Shown: one piece after another, positions 46,310-56,057 of the stretch
Layout: the number at the start of each line of letters is the position of its first letter
Position numbering within the stretch: the stretch's first letter is position 1
From: Saprospiraceae bacterium
GTDB taxonomy: Bacteria; Bacteroidota; Bacteroidia; Chitinophagales; Saprospiraceae
Direction: 5' to 3'
Assembly: GCA_016714985.1 (NCBI GenBank)
Contig: JADKBS010000001.1
Span: forward strand, 138,501-202,500
Length of the DNA: 64,000 nt
Notes under the pieces: generated by a model
What the model saw: only the letters and a program-made list of their open reading frames with translations
Told to the model about the DNA's origin: nothing
Database searches by the model: none
Translations under genes and position numbers: made by a program

Positions 46310-48679
46310 ATGTTCCAAACCTATCTCAAACTCGCCTACCGAAACCTCCTTGCCAACAAGGTCGTCTCGGTCATCAACATCGTCGGCTTGAGCATCGCCA
46401 TTGGTGCCAGCATCGCTGTTTATCTGTTCCTTCGGAACCTGATGACGGCGGACAATTTTCATGCGAACGCCGCCCATATCTACATGGCCGAATACACCGT
46501 GGAGAACGAGGGCGTGACCGAGGTGTGGGGCGATTCGCCCGTGCCGCTTGGGCCTGCGCTGGCGGAGCGGTTCCCGCAAGTGGAGCGGGCCGTGCGGGTC
46601 GAGAACGAATGGGTCAAGGTCTATTCCGGCGACGATGTGCTGAATGAATTGGTGTCGTTCGTGGACAATGGCTATCTCGATATGTTCACCTTTCCGTTGG
46701 AGCATGGCAGCCCTGCTGCACTGACCCAACCGAACACGGTCATCATCAGCCACGGGGCGGCGGAGCGGCTTTTCCCTAATGAGAACCCGATGGGCAAGAC
46801 GCTGACCGTGAGCAGTGGCCTCCTCGAAAAGAAAGTGCTGACCATCGGCGGCGTGGCGAAGAAATTCCCCGACAACACGGGCCTGAAGTTCTCGCTGCTG
46901 GCTGGCTACGACCAGTTGCCGAGCTTCGGCTTTGCGAAGCAAAACGATTGGGCCGCCATGACGAGGGCCACCTTCGTGCAGCTGAAGCCCGGTGCCGAGG
47001 TGGCAATTTTGGAAAAGGGCATGGCCGCCTTTGTTGCGCAGCAAAACGCCGCCAATCCTGATTTGCAAGTAAAATCCTTTTTGCTCGACAACCTGAAAAA
47101 CCCCCGCCTTAAGGCATACGAGGTCATCCGTCGACCCATCGAGGCACTGCATCCGCTGGCCTACGTTGCATTTGGTGGCATTGCCTTGCTCATGTTCGCC
47201 TTGTCCTGTTTCAACTACATCAACATCGCCCTTGGCCAAGCCTCCAAGCGGCTGAAGGAAATCGGGGTACGCAAGGTGGTGGGTGGCCGCAAATGGGAAC
47301 TCGTCGGGCAGTTCATGAGCGAAAACCTACTGCTCTGCCTCATAGCGATGGTGGGTGGGCTGGTGTTGACCAAAGTGGCGCTGGTGCCTTTTTTCAACGC
47401 CACTTTCGCTGAAAAAATCACGCTCGACCTCCAATCTGGTGCTGGTATTTGGCTGTTTTTGCTGGGGCTGCTGGCCTTCACGGGCATCGTGTCGGGGGCT
47501 TACCCGGCGCTCTACATCAGCTCTTTTGAGACGGTCTCCATCTTCAAGGGCAAGTCCGATTTCAGCACAAAAAGCAAACTGACGAAGGTATTCCTCTGCC
47601 TACAATTCGTGCTGGCGTTCAGCGCCGTCATGCTCGGCGTGCTGGTCACGAGCATGGCCAGCTATTGGAAGGATTTGCCCTGGGGCTACCAGCCGGAGCA
47701 GACCCTCGTGGTGCGCCTCGACGAGCCGGGGCAGTTCGATAAATTGCGGAACGAAGCCCTGCAAAACCCCAACGTGAAGCATATCGGCAGCGCTGTCAGC
47801 CATATCGGCGAGGGCATGGACATGGTGGATGCAAAGGTGGCCGGAAAGGATGAAAGAATGGTGCGCTACCAAGTGGGCCTTGGCTATTTCGAGGCGATGG
47901 GCTTGGGGTTGACGCAGGGCCGCTTCTTCGATGCCCAGCGCCGCAGCGAGGACGAGCTTTCCATTGTGGTGAACCAGGCTTTTTTGAAAGAAAACGAAAT
48001 CAAGTCTCCGCTCGGTCAGCAAGTTTATTTGGAAGGCAAAAACTACAACGTGGTGGGTGTCATGAGCGATTTCAACATCGCTGGCACTGCAGCACAACGC
48101 TCCGTGGCCTTCTTCCTCGCCCCGGAATCAGACCTCGCCTACCTCGTGCTGCGCTGCGAACCCAGGACGCTGCCGAAGGTGGAAGCCTCCATGAAAGCGG
48201 CTTGGGGCAAGCTCGGCACGACCGTACCCTACTTGGCCTTCCACCAGGCCGAGGTGTTCGAGGCGGAGTACCAAGCTTACGACAACCTCTCGACGGCCTT
48301 CCGGTACATCGCTGGGCTGGCACTGCTCATTGCCTGCATGGGCTTGTTTGGGCTTGCTTCGCAAAACTATGCAGCAAGGTTAAAAGAGTCGGGCATCCGC
48401 AAGGTGCTGGGCGCCTCGGCACAACAAATCATACTCAGGGCCAACCGCAGCTTCATCGCCCTACTGCTGGTGGCCAGCGTCATCGCCACGGGGCTTTGCT
48501 TCGGTGGCTTCCAGTTCTTCATCAAAATGGCGGAGGACTTCACGGGCAAGGTATCGTTGGGCGCGTGGCCCTACCTACTGTCCAATTTGCTGGTGTTCGC
48601 CGTGGCTGCCATTGCTGTGGCTTGGCAGTCGGTGAAGCTGGCGAGGGTGGAGCCTGCTGAGACGTTGCGGAGCGAGTAA
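46310..48679 (+). CDS. ABC permease 11 of 12 (most divergent)
   Basis: 789 residues, the shortest, from MFQTYLKLAYRNLLANKVVS. The first coupling motif EIGVRKVVGGRKWELVGQF is ordinary; the second is changed to ESGIRKVLGASAQQIILRAN and lacks the GLLSKDF end found elsewhere. The second periplasmic domain has GVMSDFNIAGT without the SLH. The last helices (GKVSLGAWPYLLSNLLVFAV) and tail (LARVEPAETLRSE) also differ. It may couple to a different ATPase or have a distinct role. Confidence 0.88.
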   Translation: MFQTYLKLAYRNLLANKVVSVINIVGLSIAIGASIAVYLFLRNLMTADNFHANAAHIYMAEYTVENEGVTEVWGDSPVPLGPALAERFPQVERAVRVENEWVKVYSGDDVLNELVSFVDNGYLDMFTFPLEHGSPAALTQPNTVIISHGAAERLFPNENPMGKTLTVSSGLLEKKVLTIGGVAKKFPDNTGLKFSLLAGYDQLPSFGFAKQNDWAAMTRATFVQLKPGAEVAILEKGMAAFVAQQNAANPDLQVKSFLLDNLKNPRLKAYEVIRRPIEALHPLAYVAFGGIALLMFALSCFNYINIALGQASKRLKEIGVRKVVGGRKWELVGQFMSENLLLCLIAMVGGLVLTKVALVPFFNATFAEKITLDLQSGAGIWLFLLGLLAFTGIVSGAYPALYISSFETVSIFKGKSDFSTKSKLTKVFLCLQFVLAFSAVMLGVLVTSMASYWKDLPWGYQPEQTLVVRLDEPGQFDKLRNEALQNPNVKHIGSAVSHIGEGMDMVDAKVAGKDERMVRYQVGLGYFEAMGLGLTQGRFFDAQRRSEDELSIVVNQAFLKENEIKSPLGQQVYLEGKNYNVVGVMSDFNIAGTAAQRSVAFFLAPESDLAYLVLRCEPRTLPKVEASMKAAWGKLGTTVPYLAFHQAEVFEAEYQAYDNLSTAFRYIAGLALLIACMGLFGLASQNYAARLKESGIRKVLGASAQQIILRANRSFIALLLVASVIATGLCFGGFQFFIKMAEDFTGKVSLGAWPYLLSNLLVFAVAAIAVAWQSVKLARVEPAETLRSE

Positions 48680-48689
48680 AATTCGGCGA

Positions 48690-48770
48690 TTGGCATTTTG
48701 CAGTTGGCTGTTGGCTTCCCTCATGGCAGCCAACAGCCAAAAGCAAAAATCAAAAAGCAAAAAAATCAAA
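48690..48770. repeat. Palindromic spacer of AGCCAAC and AAGCAAAA units
   Basis: TTTTGCAGTTGGCTGTTGGC (48696-48715) pairs with AGCCAACAGCCAAAAGCAAA (48728-48747). The right side continues as A/C-rich units to the ATG at 48774. Confidence 0.8.
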
Positions 48771-48773
48771 GCC

Positions 48774-51173
48774 ATGTTCCAAAACAACATCAAAATCGCC
48801 CTTCGCAGTCTGTGGAACCAACGGTTCTTCACGGGGCTCAACCTCTTTGGCTTGGCCATCGGCTTGGCCGTTTCGCTCACCTTGGCGCTGTACGTGAAGA
48901 ACGAGCTTTCTTTTGACCGCCAAAACGCCAATGCCGACCGCACTTACCGGGTGAACCTGCTGGCCAAATGGGACGACGAGGAGCAAAAAATGGCCACCGC
49001 CCCCAATATCACCGGGCCTGCCTTGAAGGAGGGCTTGAAGGAGGTGGAGGCGCAGGTACGCATCCTGAAGCACGATTTTGGCAAAACGGCCTTCGTCAAC
49101 TACGAAGAGCAACGCCTGACCGAGACGAACCTGTATTGGGCCGACTCCAGCCTGTTCTCCGTGTTCGACATCCCCTTGCTGGCAGGCGACCCACGTACGG
49201 CCCTCACCCGGCCACAGACGGTCATCTTGAGCGAAACCACTGCCCGCAAAATCTTCAAGGACAACGACCCCGTCGGCAAGACCATCACCGTGGACAATGC
49301 GGACACCCTCGAAGTGACGGGCGTCTTTGCTGACCTGCCCGCCAATTCCACCTTCGACGCCAATATCATTGGCTCGTTCTACTCCGTGGAGTGGGCCAAC
49401 AACAACCTGTATTGGAGCAATGCCAGCTACGAGACCTACCTCGTGCTGGCCGAGGGCACCGACCCGCAAGCCGTTGAAAAACAGGCCAATGCGATTTATG
49501 AAAAGGCGACGGAGGCCGACCAGCGGTGGTTTTCGATGTACCTCCAGCCGCTGACCGACATCCACCTTAGGGCCACCGACGTGGACAGCAACCACACCAG
49601 CCGACTTGGCGACTACCAGCAAGTAGTGATGCTCGGCTACCTGTCATTGGCCGTGCTGCTGCTCGCTTGTTTCAACTATGTGAACATGGCCACCGCCCGC
49701 TCGCAACAGCGCTTCCGGGAAGTGGGCATCAACAAGACGCTGGGGGCCAGCACGGGCATGATGATGAAGCGTTTTTTCACCGAAACCGGACTGGTGGTGG
49801 CCATCGCAATGGGCCTTGGGCTGTTGCTCACCCTGTTTTCATTGCCATTTCTGAACCAACTGACGGACAAGGGGCTGCAGCTCTCCGCCCTGTTGGAGGG
49901 TGGTTGGGCATGGGGCTTGCCGATGCTTTGGGCCGCTGTGACCTTTGGGGCGGGGCTTTACCCAGCGTTTTTTCTCTCCCGTTTTTCACCAAAGGAAATC
50001 ATGCAGACAAGCGGTGCAGGCGGCAAGCTGTCGGGGCACAGGCGCTTCCGGCAGGGTCTCGTGGTGGGACAGTTCGTGGTCTGCATCGGGCTGATGGTGG
50101 GCACTTTGGTGCTTTACCGCCAGTTGAGCTTTATTTCGGATAAAAAACTCGGTTTTGAGCCAGCGCAGGTGGTGTCCATTAATACTTCTGCGGCCACCAA
50201 GCCTGAGCAAATTGACGGGCTGATGAACGAGTACCGCAACCTCGCCGCCGTGCAGTCGCTGTGCCGAGCGCAGACCTACCCCGGCAAGAGCGGCAGTGGC
50301 CGAAACCTGAACAAGCCCGGCGCTACCGAAAACCAGTCCATCCAACTGACCACCAACCGGGTAACGCCAGACTTCGAGAAGGTGCTCGGCCTAAAGCTGT
50401 TGGCCGGAAAGACCGTGCCGCTCAAAGACCCGAAGGACACCACGACCGAGGTGATTTTGAACGAAACGGCCATCAAATACATGGGTTGGACGCCGGAAGA
50501 TGCCATCGGCAAGCCACTGCCTGACTTGTTTTACATGGGGCCCAGCACCGTCGTGGGCGTGGTGGAGGACTTCCACCATGAGAGCCTTCACCAGGCTATT
50601 GGAGCGTATGCCTTCCACAACGGCAACTCGGAGAGCAGGCCCAACCTGCTCGTCAAACTGAGCACGGGCGACTTGCGCCTCACCATGACCCAATTACAAG
50701 ATGGCTTCAAAAAGCACATGCCCGCTTCGGCCTTCGACTTCACCTTTGTTGACGACCACCTAAATACCCTCTATCGTAATGAGCATACGCTCGCCAAGGT
50801 GGTGCTGCTGTTTTCGAGCATGGCCATTTTCATCGCCTGCCTTGGCCTTTTCGGCTTAGCTGCCTTCGCCGCCGAGCGGCGCACCAAGGAAATCGGGATA
50901 CGCAAGGTGCTGGGTGCCACCGTGAATGGGTTGGTCGGCCTCATGGCCAAGGACTTTTTGAAGCCCGTACTGGTCGCCTTTTTCATCGCTGCTCCGCTTG
51001 CATGGCTCTTCATGGACCATTGGCTCGACAGTTTCGCCTACCGCACTGATGTGCATTGGTCGTTGTTTGTGCTGGTGGGATTGGCGGCGTTGGCAGTGGC
51101 CTTCGTGACGGTGAGTTTTCAGAGCGTGAGGGCGGCGTTGGCGAAGCCGGTGGAGTCGTTGCGGAGCGAATGA
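48774..51173 (+). CDS. ABC permease 12 of 12
   Basis: 799 residues from MFQNNIKIALRSLWNQRFFT; a longer frame from 48690 is only the palindromic spacer. The first coupling motif is EVGINKTLGASTGMMMKRF, with Asn for the Arg found in all the others; the second is EIGIRKVLGATVNGLVGLMA. GVVEDFHHESLHQAIGA is present. It ends AKPVESLRSE. It closes the array and faces the convergent exporter gene 54 bases away. Confidence 0.9.
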   Translation: MFQNNIKIALRSLWNQRFFTGLNLFGLAIGLAVSLTLALYVKNELSFDRQNANADRTYRVNLLAKWDDEEQKMATAPNITGPALKEGLKEVEAQVRILKHDFGKTAFVNYEEQRLTETNLYWADSSLFSVFDIPLLAGDPRTALTRPQTVILSETTARKIFKDNDPVGKTITVDNADTLEVTGVFADLPANSTFDANIIGSFYSVEWANNNLYWSNASYETYLVLAEGTDPQAVEKQANAIYEKATEADQRWFSMYLQPLTDIHLRATDVDSNHTSRLGDYQQVVMLGYLSLAVLLLACFNYVNMATARSQQRFREVGINKTLGASTGMMMKRFFTETGLVVAIAMGLGLLLTLFSLPFLNQLTDKGLQLSALLEGGWAWGLPMLWAAVTFGAGLYPAFFLSRFSPKEIMQTSGAGGKLSGHRRFRQGLVVGQFVVCIGLMVGTLVLYRQLSFISDKKLGFEPAQVVSINTSAATKPEQIDGLMNEYRNLAAVQSLCRAQTYPGKSGSGRNLNKPGATENQSIQLTTNRVTPDFEKVLGLKLLAGKTVPLKDPKDTTTEVILNETAIKYMGWTPEDAIGKPLPDLFYMGPSTVVGVVEDFHHESLHQAIGAYAFHNGNSESRPNLLVKLSTGDLRLTMTQLQDGFKKHMPASAFDFTFVDDHLNTLYRNEHTLAKVVLLFSSMAIFIACLGLFGLAAFAAERRTKEIGIRKVLGATVNGLVGLMAKDFLKPVLVAFFIAAPLAWLFMDHWLDSFAYRTDVHWSLFVLVGLAALAVAFVTVSFQSVRAALAKPVESLRSE

Positions 51174-51179
51174 AAACCC

Positions 51180-51243
51180 CAGGTTGCCAGTTTTGAGTTT
51201 CGAGTCTTGGATACGCTTGTCCAGGACTCAAAACGACTGCAAC
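51180..51243. repeat. Palindrome at the convergent gene ends
   Basis: CAGTTTTGAGTTTCGAGTCT on the left and TCCAGGACTCAAAACGACTG on the right are loosely complementary. It could serve as a bidirectional terminator for permease 12 and the exporter on the other strand. Confidence 0.55.
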
Positions 51244-53052
51244 TCCACCAATTTCCCATATTCCCCGCCCCGTTCCATGAGTTGGTCATGTGAGCCTCGC
51301 TCGATGATGCGCCCGTCCTTCATCACCACAATTTCGTCAGCGTGCTGGACGGTGCTCAGGCGGTGGGCGATGACGATGCTGGTGCGGTTTTTCATCAAAA
51401 CATCCAGCGCATCCTGCACCAGCCGCTCCGACTCGGAGTCGAGGGCGGAGGTGGCTTCGTCGAGGATGAGGATGGGCGGGTTGGCTAGCACGGCACGGGC
51501 AAGGGTGAGGCGCTGCCGCTGCCCTCCACTGAGCTTCACGCCACGGTCGCCGATATTGGTCTGGTAGCCGTCGGGCGTCTCCATGATGAAATCGTGGGCA
51601 TGGGCAATGCGGGCGGCTTGCTCCACGGCGGCTTGCGTCACGCCCGTCATCCCGAAGGCGATATTGTTGAAAATACTGTCGTTGAACAGCACCGGCTCCT
51701 GCGTCACGATGCCCATCAGGCGGCGGAGGTCCCGAAGGCAGTAGTCCTTGATATTGGTTCCATCCAATAAAATCTCGCCCGAAGTCACATCATAGAAGCG
51801 GGGCAGCAGGTCGGCGAGTGTACTCTTGCCAGCGCCGGACGGCCCGACGAGCGCTTACGATTTTTCCCTTTGCAATGGTCAAATCAATGTCCTCAACGGC
51901 GCTGCGGTTGCTGTTTGCGTAAGCGAAGCCGACCTTGCACAGCTCGATTTTTTCCTCAAAACTGGCGATAGGTTCAGCGTTCGGTTTTTCCAAAATCCGC
52001 AAATCGGCCTGCTGGATGGCGTCAATGCGCTCCATGGCGGCCATGCCTTTTTGCACGTTGTAAAAGGCGGCTGCGAACTTTTTCGATGGCTCAATCATGC
52101 TGAAAAACGCAAGCAGCAAAGCGAAGAAAGTGGGCACCGTGAGCAGTCCCTTGTCAACTTCGCTGTACCCGTACCAGATGAGCACGGCCACCGTGGCCAC
52201 GCCAAGGAACTCGGTGAGCGGCGACGAGAGGTCACGCCGCCAAAGCAGCCGCACCAGCAGCCGTCGGTACTCGTTGTTTTCCTTTCTGAAATGGGCAGAT
52301 TGGAATGGCTCGGCGTTGAAGCCCTTGATGATGCGCAGCCCGCCGATGCCCTCCTCCATCATGGATAGCAGCCCGCCCAGCCGCTCCTGCACCAGCCTCG
52401 ACTGCCGCTTGAGCAACTTGCCCACCCGCCCGATGACCAACCCCGTGAAGGCCAGCAGCACCAGCACGAACAGCGTCATGCTTGGACTCACATAGACCAT
52501 GAACCCGAAGGCCCCGATGATGAGCATCGGCTCCCGGATGATGCTCTCCAGCACATTGAGGATGCTGGACTCCACCTCCTGTACGTCCACGGACATGCGG
52601 GCTAGCAGGTCGCCTTTTCTTTCCTCCGAAAAATAGGCTAATGGCAGTGCCAGCATTTTGTCGTAAAGCCCCTGGCGGATGTCCCGTACCACGCCGTTGC
52701 GCACGGGCGAAAGGAAGAACTGCGAGAGGTAGCGGAAAATGTTTTTGAAAAAATACAGCACTAAAATCAGCCCAAGGGCGTAAGCGAGGGCCGTCCGCTT
52801 GCCTTTTTCAGCGATGATTTGGCTTAGGTAGAAATTGACGTGCTCCTTTGCATTGTCCAAGGTGAAACTGTCCGGCACCTCCGTCACCAGCGGCTGTTGG
52901 TCAAGCAGGATGTTCAGGAACGGGATGATGGCCGGGATGCTCACTACCGAGAACACGACCATGAGCAGGTTGCACAGGATATTGCCCACAAGCAAGGGCT
53001 TGTAGTTGCGGAGGTGGGAAAGTAGGCGAAAGAAGGGCGTTTGCATCGGCAA
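51228..53052 (-). CDS. ABC exporter with fused membrane and ATPase domains (MsbA-like), frameshifted
   Basis: About 607 residues on the reverse strand. Six membrane helices (from PLLVGNILCNLLMVVFSVVS) precede the ATPase domain. The reading frame breaks near 51855: after DIDLTIAKGKIV an extra base diverts the frame, and the other frame supplies Walker A GPSGAGKST, then TQEPVLFNDS, signature LSGGQRQRL, Walker B ILILDEATSALDSES and the IAHRLSTV switch. Rejoined it is a normal half-transporter that would dimerise. Family members flip lipid A precursors or export drugs; which one is not readable. Consensus error is likelier than decay. Confidence 0.85.
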
Positions 53053-53150
53053 TTTGTGGCCGCACCACTTTAGTGTGCGGGCTTGGCGGGGAAAGGTACA
53101 GTATTTCTAATGCCTCGTTCCTAACTTCAATCTTGAATCGAAGCAATTCC

Positions 53151-53158
53151 TACATTTG
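53151..53158 (+). promoter_or_regulatory. TAnnTTTG box TACATTTG
   Basis: An exact match to the Bacteroidota -7 box, 27 bases before the small frame at 53185. A TTG at 53133-53135 may be a weak -33 element. Confidence 0.4.
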
Positions 53159-53184
53159 TGAAAACCTATATCACCATCGCAAAT

Positions 53185-53307
53185 ATGAGCATTAAATTTT
53201 TAGGACAAGGCTTTGAAGTAACGCCACTTAACTCAGTAGGCAACCATCTCATCAAGTTTTTTGCCGGCCCCAAATTTTCATACATTCACAGGCATTTCCA
53301 CTTTTAA
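53185..53307 (+). CDS. Short 40-residue protein or gene remnant
   Basis: It opens MSIKFLGQGFEVTPLNSVGN and ends YIHRHFHF. The first 25 residues look like the start of a normal globular protein and the rest does not, so it may be a gene truncated after about 75 bases. A TACATTTG box lies just upstream, which supports past or present transcription. No family assigned. It lies in a 414-base gap otherwise free of genes. Confidence 0.35.
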   Translation: MSIKFLGQGFEVTPLNSVGNHLIKFFAGPKFSYIHRHFHF

Positions 53308-53444
53308 GGACTTCGTAGAAATTAGTTGATATTAAGAAATTGAAAAATTGTGACACACTAGTTTGATTATCAACCACTTGTCCTGATTTCTAAATTTCAA
53401 TTGATTTCCAATTTCTACTTACCCCGTGTTTTTGATGCTTTCGT

Positions 53445-53452
53445 TAGCTTTG
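53445..53452 (+). promoter_or_regulatory. TAnnTTTG box TAGCTTTG
   Basis: An exact match to the -7 box, 14 bases before ATG 53467. It supports that start over the longer frame from 53401, because the box lies inside the extra codons. Confidence 0.5.
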
Positions 53453-53466
53453 TTGAAAAACTGACA

Positions 53467-55950
53467 ATGACACCAACCTCCCTTGGGCGCTTCGTTTTGG
53501 CGCTTCTTCTGGTAACATTACCTTTTAAATTCAATGCGCAAGTACAACCCATACCTGTCGGCAACGGCGCTGCATGGGAATACATAGGCCCGCACGAGCC
53601 GCCAACGCCCACCAAGGGCACAAGCTGGGGCAATACGGGCACGGGGGCACAGGTACGGGTCGGCTTTTTTGATAAAAAAGCAACAAACCCTGCCGTGCTA
53701 TACGCTGCCACGCCATCGGGCGGCCTGTTCCGCACCCGCAATGTGCTCGACAGCCTGCCCATTTGGGAGAACCTCACCGACAGCACCCGACTGCCCGTGC
53801 TAGGCGTCCGTTCCTTCGCCTTCGACCCCTTCGATTCCAATACCATCTACGTGGGCACGGGCATCCGCTACCCGCTCGACATGCGCCGCAGCTATGGCAT
53901 CGGCCTGATCAAAACCACGGACAGCGGGCGAACTTGGGCGCAAACGGGCCTCCGTTTCGAGCCGCCGGGCAGCATGGCCGAGGTGGTGCACGACCTCCTC
54001 ATTCACCCCGAAAACCCCGATACCATCCATGTGCTATGCGGCAAGGACTATTACCGCTCCGACGATGGTGGCGACAGTTTTTCGTTGAAAAAAACAAATC
54101 CCTACCCCTGCCCCGCTGGCTGGGAGCCTGCGTTCGGAGCCATTGCCCACAAGCCGGGCAGCCCGCACCAGCTTTACCTCACCGCCGATGCGGGTCATTT
54201 TTTTAGGTCAAACGACGGCGGGGAAACCTGGCAAGAAACTGTCATTGACAGCTCGGTGGGCGTCACGGAGGCGGTCATGCGCATTGACATGGCCACTTCG
54301 CAGCGCAACCCAAACCTGCTTTACCTTGGTATTTCGGCGCAGCGCAATGTGTTCATACTGCGCTCCTTGGACAGTGGTGCCAGTTGGCAATTGGTGCTGA
54401 AAAAAAACCTCGGCAGCAGCTATGAAAAGCACGTTTTCGCCATTTCACCGAACGACGACAACAGGCTTTATGTGGGCGGACTGTACGTTCACGAAGTGAA
54501 AATAGACTCGCTTGGCAAGGCCACGAGTAAACAAATCACTGCTGGCAACGTCCACCTCGACCACCGAGAGCTTTGCGTGGTGAGCGATGGGCAGGGCGGC
54601 GATATCATCTACTCTGCCAACGACGGCGGCCTGTACCGGGCAATTTTCGATGGAAAAAAATGGCAGTGGCGTGACGTGTCGGGCCGGGGCTTTAACAACA
54701 TGCAGTTCTACGGCATTGCGGTAGCAGAAGACTACTCGGTGATGCCCGGCGGCACGCAGGATCTCGGCACGATGCTCATCCGGCCGGACGGCAACTCCAC
54801 TAAGCCCAACCTCGGCGGCGATGGCACGGACTGCGCCGTTGACCCCTACAATCCAGCCAATATATTCAGCATCTCATGGGCTTTGGGGCCGCCCGTCATC
54901 TATAAAAGTGCCGATGGCGGCGAAACCTGGAAACAATGGAACAAAGGCATGGTGGCCAACGGCGACAGCTATTACCACCCCATGATTTTCCATGAAAACG
55001 GCAGCCTCTATGCTGGCACGACCAAGGTGCATCGCCTTCCCTACAGCTCGAAGGATTGGCTGCAAATTGGCGACATCAACCTGCCCAAAAAAGATCCTTG
55101 GAAGGTCACTGCCATGACGGTCAGCAGCGATGGCCGCACGATTTATGCCCTTGGCGAGCAGCTCTACCGCTGCACCAATGCCCACCTTGACTCGCTTGCT
55201 ACTTGGGAGCCGCTCGGTGAGAAAATGGGCGATGCCGTCATTTATAAACGAGGGGGCGCCCCCGTGCAGGAGGTGAAATGCGACCCCGAGGACGCCCGCC
55301 GGGTATGGGTCAGCTTCCTCAGCTACATCAACCGGTACAAGGTGCTTTTCTCCCCCGACGGCGGCGAAACCTGGAGCAACCTGAGCCGGGGATTGCCCGC
55401 ATACCCCATCAATTCATTGCTGGCACAAGCAGGCACCGATGCCGTGCTGTACGCTGGCACCGATGTGGGCGTTTGGGTGAACTTCGACGCCACCAACCCC
55501 GACTCGGAATGGCAGCCCTATAATGCTGGCCTCCCCGTCTGCCTTGTAAAGGATTTGGAAGTGAACTATTGTCGGGGCAGGTTGGTGGCAGGTACGCATG
55601 GACGGGGCATCTGGGCGACGCCATTGGCGGTTCCGTCTGCCTTTGAAGCAATAGAAGTGAAGCGTGACGAAGTTTGGGATTTTCGGCTGCTGCGCAACGA
55701 TGTGACCGTGCGCAGCGGTACCACCTTGACCCTACGGGGCGAGGTGCGAATTGCCGAAGGCAAAAAAATAAGGGTGGAAAAAGACGCCAAACTGGTATTG
55801 GATGGGGCGCATTTGTCAGACCTTTGCGGCCGACCTTGGGCCAGTATCGAAACAGAGGCTGGCACGAGGGGCTTTCTCGGCCTGTTTTTTGGAAAAGAGG
55901 CTGGTGAAGTGGTGAGCTTGAATGGGGCCACCGTTACTGGGTTTGAATAG
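53467..55950 (+). CDS. Secreted Asp-box (BNR/sortilin-like) beta-propeller protein
   Basis: 827 residues. The signal peptide ends PFKFNAQ. Asp-box repeats recur through the protein: TDSGRTW, SDDGGDSF, SNDGGETW, SLDSGASW, SADGGETW and SPDGGETW, each followed by a turn typical of sortilin/VPS10-like or exo-sialidase-like propellers. The C-terminal 90 residues form a separate small beta domain (VTVRSGTTLTLRGEVRIAEG). Glycan or protein binding outside the cell is likely; the catalytic residues of true sialidases cannot be identified. The start is set by the promoter box and signal peptide. Confidence 0.82.
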   Translation: MTPTSLGRFVLALLLVTLPFKFNAQVQPIPVGNGAAWEYIGPHEPPTPTKGTSWGNTGTGAQVRVGFFDKKATNPAVLYAATPSGGLFRTRNVLDSLPIWENLTDSTRLPVLGVRSFAFDPFDSNTIYVGTGIRYPLDMRRSYGIGLIKTTDSGRTWAQTGLRFEPPGSMAEVVHDLLIHPENPDTIHVLCGKDYYRSDDGGDSFSLKKTNPYPCPAGWEPAFGAIAHKPGSPHQLYLTADAGHFFRSNDGGETWQETVIDSSVGVTEAVMRIDMATSQRNPNLLYLGISAQRNVFILRSLDSGASWQLVLKKNLGSSYEKHVFAISPNDDNRLYVGGLYVHEVKIDSLGKATSKQITAGNVHLDHRELCVVSDGQGGDIIYSANDGGLYRAIFDGKKWQWRDVSGRGFNNMQFYGIAVAEDYSVMPGGTQDLGTMLIRPDGNSTKPNLGGDGTDCAVDPYNPANIFSISWALGPPVIYKSADGGETWKQWNKGMVANGDSYYHPMIFHENGSLYAGTTKVHRLPYSSKDWLQIGDINLPKKDPWKVTAMTVSSDGRTIYALGEQLYRCTNAHLDSLATWEPLGEKMGDAVIYKRGGAPVQEVKCDPEDARRVWVSFLSYINRYKVLFSPDGGETWSNLSRGLPAYPINSLLAQAGTDAVLYAGTDVGVWVNFDATNPDSEWQPYNAGLPVCLVKDLEVNYCRGRLVAGTHGRGIWATPLAVPSAFEAIEVKRDEVWDFRLLRNDVTVRSGTTLTLRGEVRIAEGKKIRVEKDAKLVLDGAHLSDLCGRPWASIETEAGTRGFLGLFFGKEAGEVVSLNGATVTGFE

Positions 55951-56054
55951 TTATGAAGGTATGAGGGATGTAGGTATGCTCCCATACCCCGCCTATAAAT
56001 AGGGATGAGGAATGAGGGATGGCAAGCCGTCCACCGTCCACCGTCCACCGTTTG
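55951..56054. repeat. Low-complexity spacer ending in CCGTCCA repeats
   Basis: GGTATGAGGGATG-type units (55960-56022) are followed by CCGTCCACCGTCCACCGTCC (56029 on), running to the next ATG. Related CCGTCCA units recur before metF at 57158-57200. Confidence 0.7.
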
Positions 56055-56057
56055 AAC

